Shown here piece after piece: positions 63,601 to 64,000 of a DNA stretch of 64,000 bases. The notes under the pieces were generated by a model. The model searched no databases. It was not told the DNA's origin and worked only from the letters and a program-made list of their open reading frames with translations. Numbering within the stretch: position 1 is the stretch's first letter; each line of letters opens with the position of its first letter. The position numbers were made by a program, and so were the translations under genes. The DNA comes from Telmatactis stephensoni (Eukaryota > Cnidaria > Anthozoa > Actiniaria > Isophelliidae). The stretch lies in NCBI GenBank assembly GCA_029948255.1, contig JALIZF010001866.1, positions 1,017,010 through 1,081,009 on the forward strand, given 5' to 3'.

Positions 63601-64000
63601 TTTTGCATGGGCTATAGCCTTTGCTTTTTATCGATTTTGGGCCATTTTTGAGCATTTTGCATGGGCTATAGCCTTTGCTTTTTATCGATTTTGGGCCATT
63701 TTTGAGCATTTTGCATGGGCTATAGCCTTTGCTTTTATCGATTTTGGGCCATTTTTGAGCATTTTTGCATGGGCTATAGCCTTTGCTCTTTATCGATTTT
63801 GGGCCATTTTTGAGCATTTTCCATGGGCTATAGCCTTTGCTCTTTATCGGGCCATTTTTGAAGCATTTTGCATGGGGCTATAGCCTTGCTTTTTACGATT
63901 TGGGGCCAGTTTTTGAGCATTCTCATGGGCTATAGCTTTGCGTTTTATCGATTTGCCGCCATTTTTGACATTTTGCATGGGGTATAGCCTTCTCTTTATC
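57601..64000. repeat. 54-bp satellite array, about 118 copies, truncated by window end
   Basis: The unit begins GGGCTATAGCCTTTGCTTTT, continues TATCGATTTTGGGCCATTTT and ends TGAGCATTTTGCAT, 54 bp in all. Each copy contains the 10-bp palindrome GGCTATAGCC. Common variants are CTCTTTATCGATT, TTTTCCGCCATT and GCGTTTTCACAATTTTCC. The last occurs at 58213, 58595, 59242, 59569, 60216, 60974, 61302, 62108, 62864 and 63246 and marks a higher-order pattern. Because 54 is a multiple of three and the unit lacks stops in some frames, long open frames appear on both strands; they break only where a copy gains or loses bases. I read it as a non-coding satellite. Confidence 0.95.

Noticed and set aside
57580..63883. 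Many open frames of 60-225 residues on both strands in the satellite
   Set aside because: They arise from a stop-free 54-bp period; both strands are open at once, and frames end at random single-base indels. Not annotated as genes.

Overview
The window is eukaryotic: AT-rich, intron-split genes with GT-AG junctions, one nuclear tRNA gene, many short foldback (MITE-like) repeats, and a long satellite array. Intact HSPBAP1 and DTWD1 orthologues point to a metazoan. The small introns, the AT-rich base composition and the general look of the repeats suggest a cnidarian, perhaps an anthozoan such as a coral, but this is an inference and no single sequence here proves it.

Layout. (1) 402-4499, minus: a six-exon HSPBAP1 gene (JmjC/cupin 2-oxoglutarate oxygenase-like) with MITEs in its introns. 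(2) 4500-10377: a gene-free spacer between two divergent genes, with two perfect CRE octamers. (3) 10378-18094, plus: an eight-exon F-box protein of about 618 aa whose C-terminal 500 residues I do not recognise. (4) 18095-22729: a repeat-rich spacer including a TA-flanked pogo/Tigger-like MITE. (5) 22730-25043, plus: a three-exon F-box/LRR protein. (6) 25241-25312, minus: tRNA-Gln(UUG). (7) 25572-31202, plus: a nine-exon DTWD1 gene, a tRNA-uridine aminocarboxypropyltransferase homologue. (8) 31203-53696: about 22 kb without recognisable coding exons but with many foldback repeats, a tRNA-derived SINE fragment and three TATA-plus-splice-donor candidates for 5' noncoding exons. (9) 53697-56059, plus: a small two-exon gene, found by joining exons, that encodes an 85-aa secreted, strongly basic peptide precursor with two cysteines in the mature part. 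(10) 56735-64000: a diverged, partly inverted repeat zone leading into about 118 copies of a 54-bp satellite that runs off the window end.

Two unrelated F-box genes and a tRNA gene next to a tRNA-modifying enzyme are the only functional neighbourhoods. I see no sign that the genes form one pathway. Exon structures were assembled by hand from splice signals, phase and family resemblance, with every junction checked for frame. The most interesting items are the small secreted peptide gene and its possible far-upstream promoters, the unrecognised F-box protein, and the higher-order structure of the satellite, whose 54-bp unit keeps frames open on both strands.
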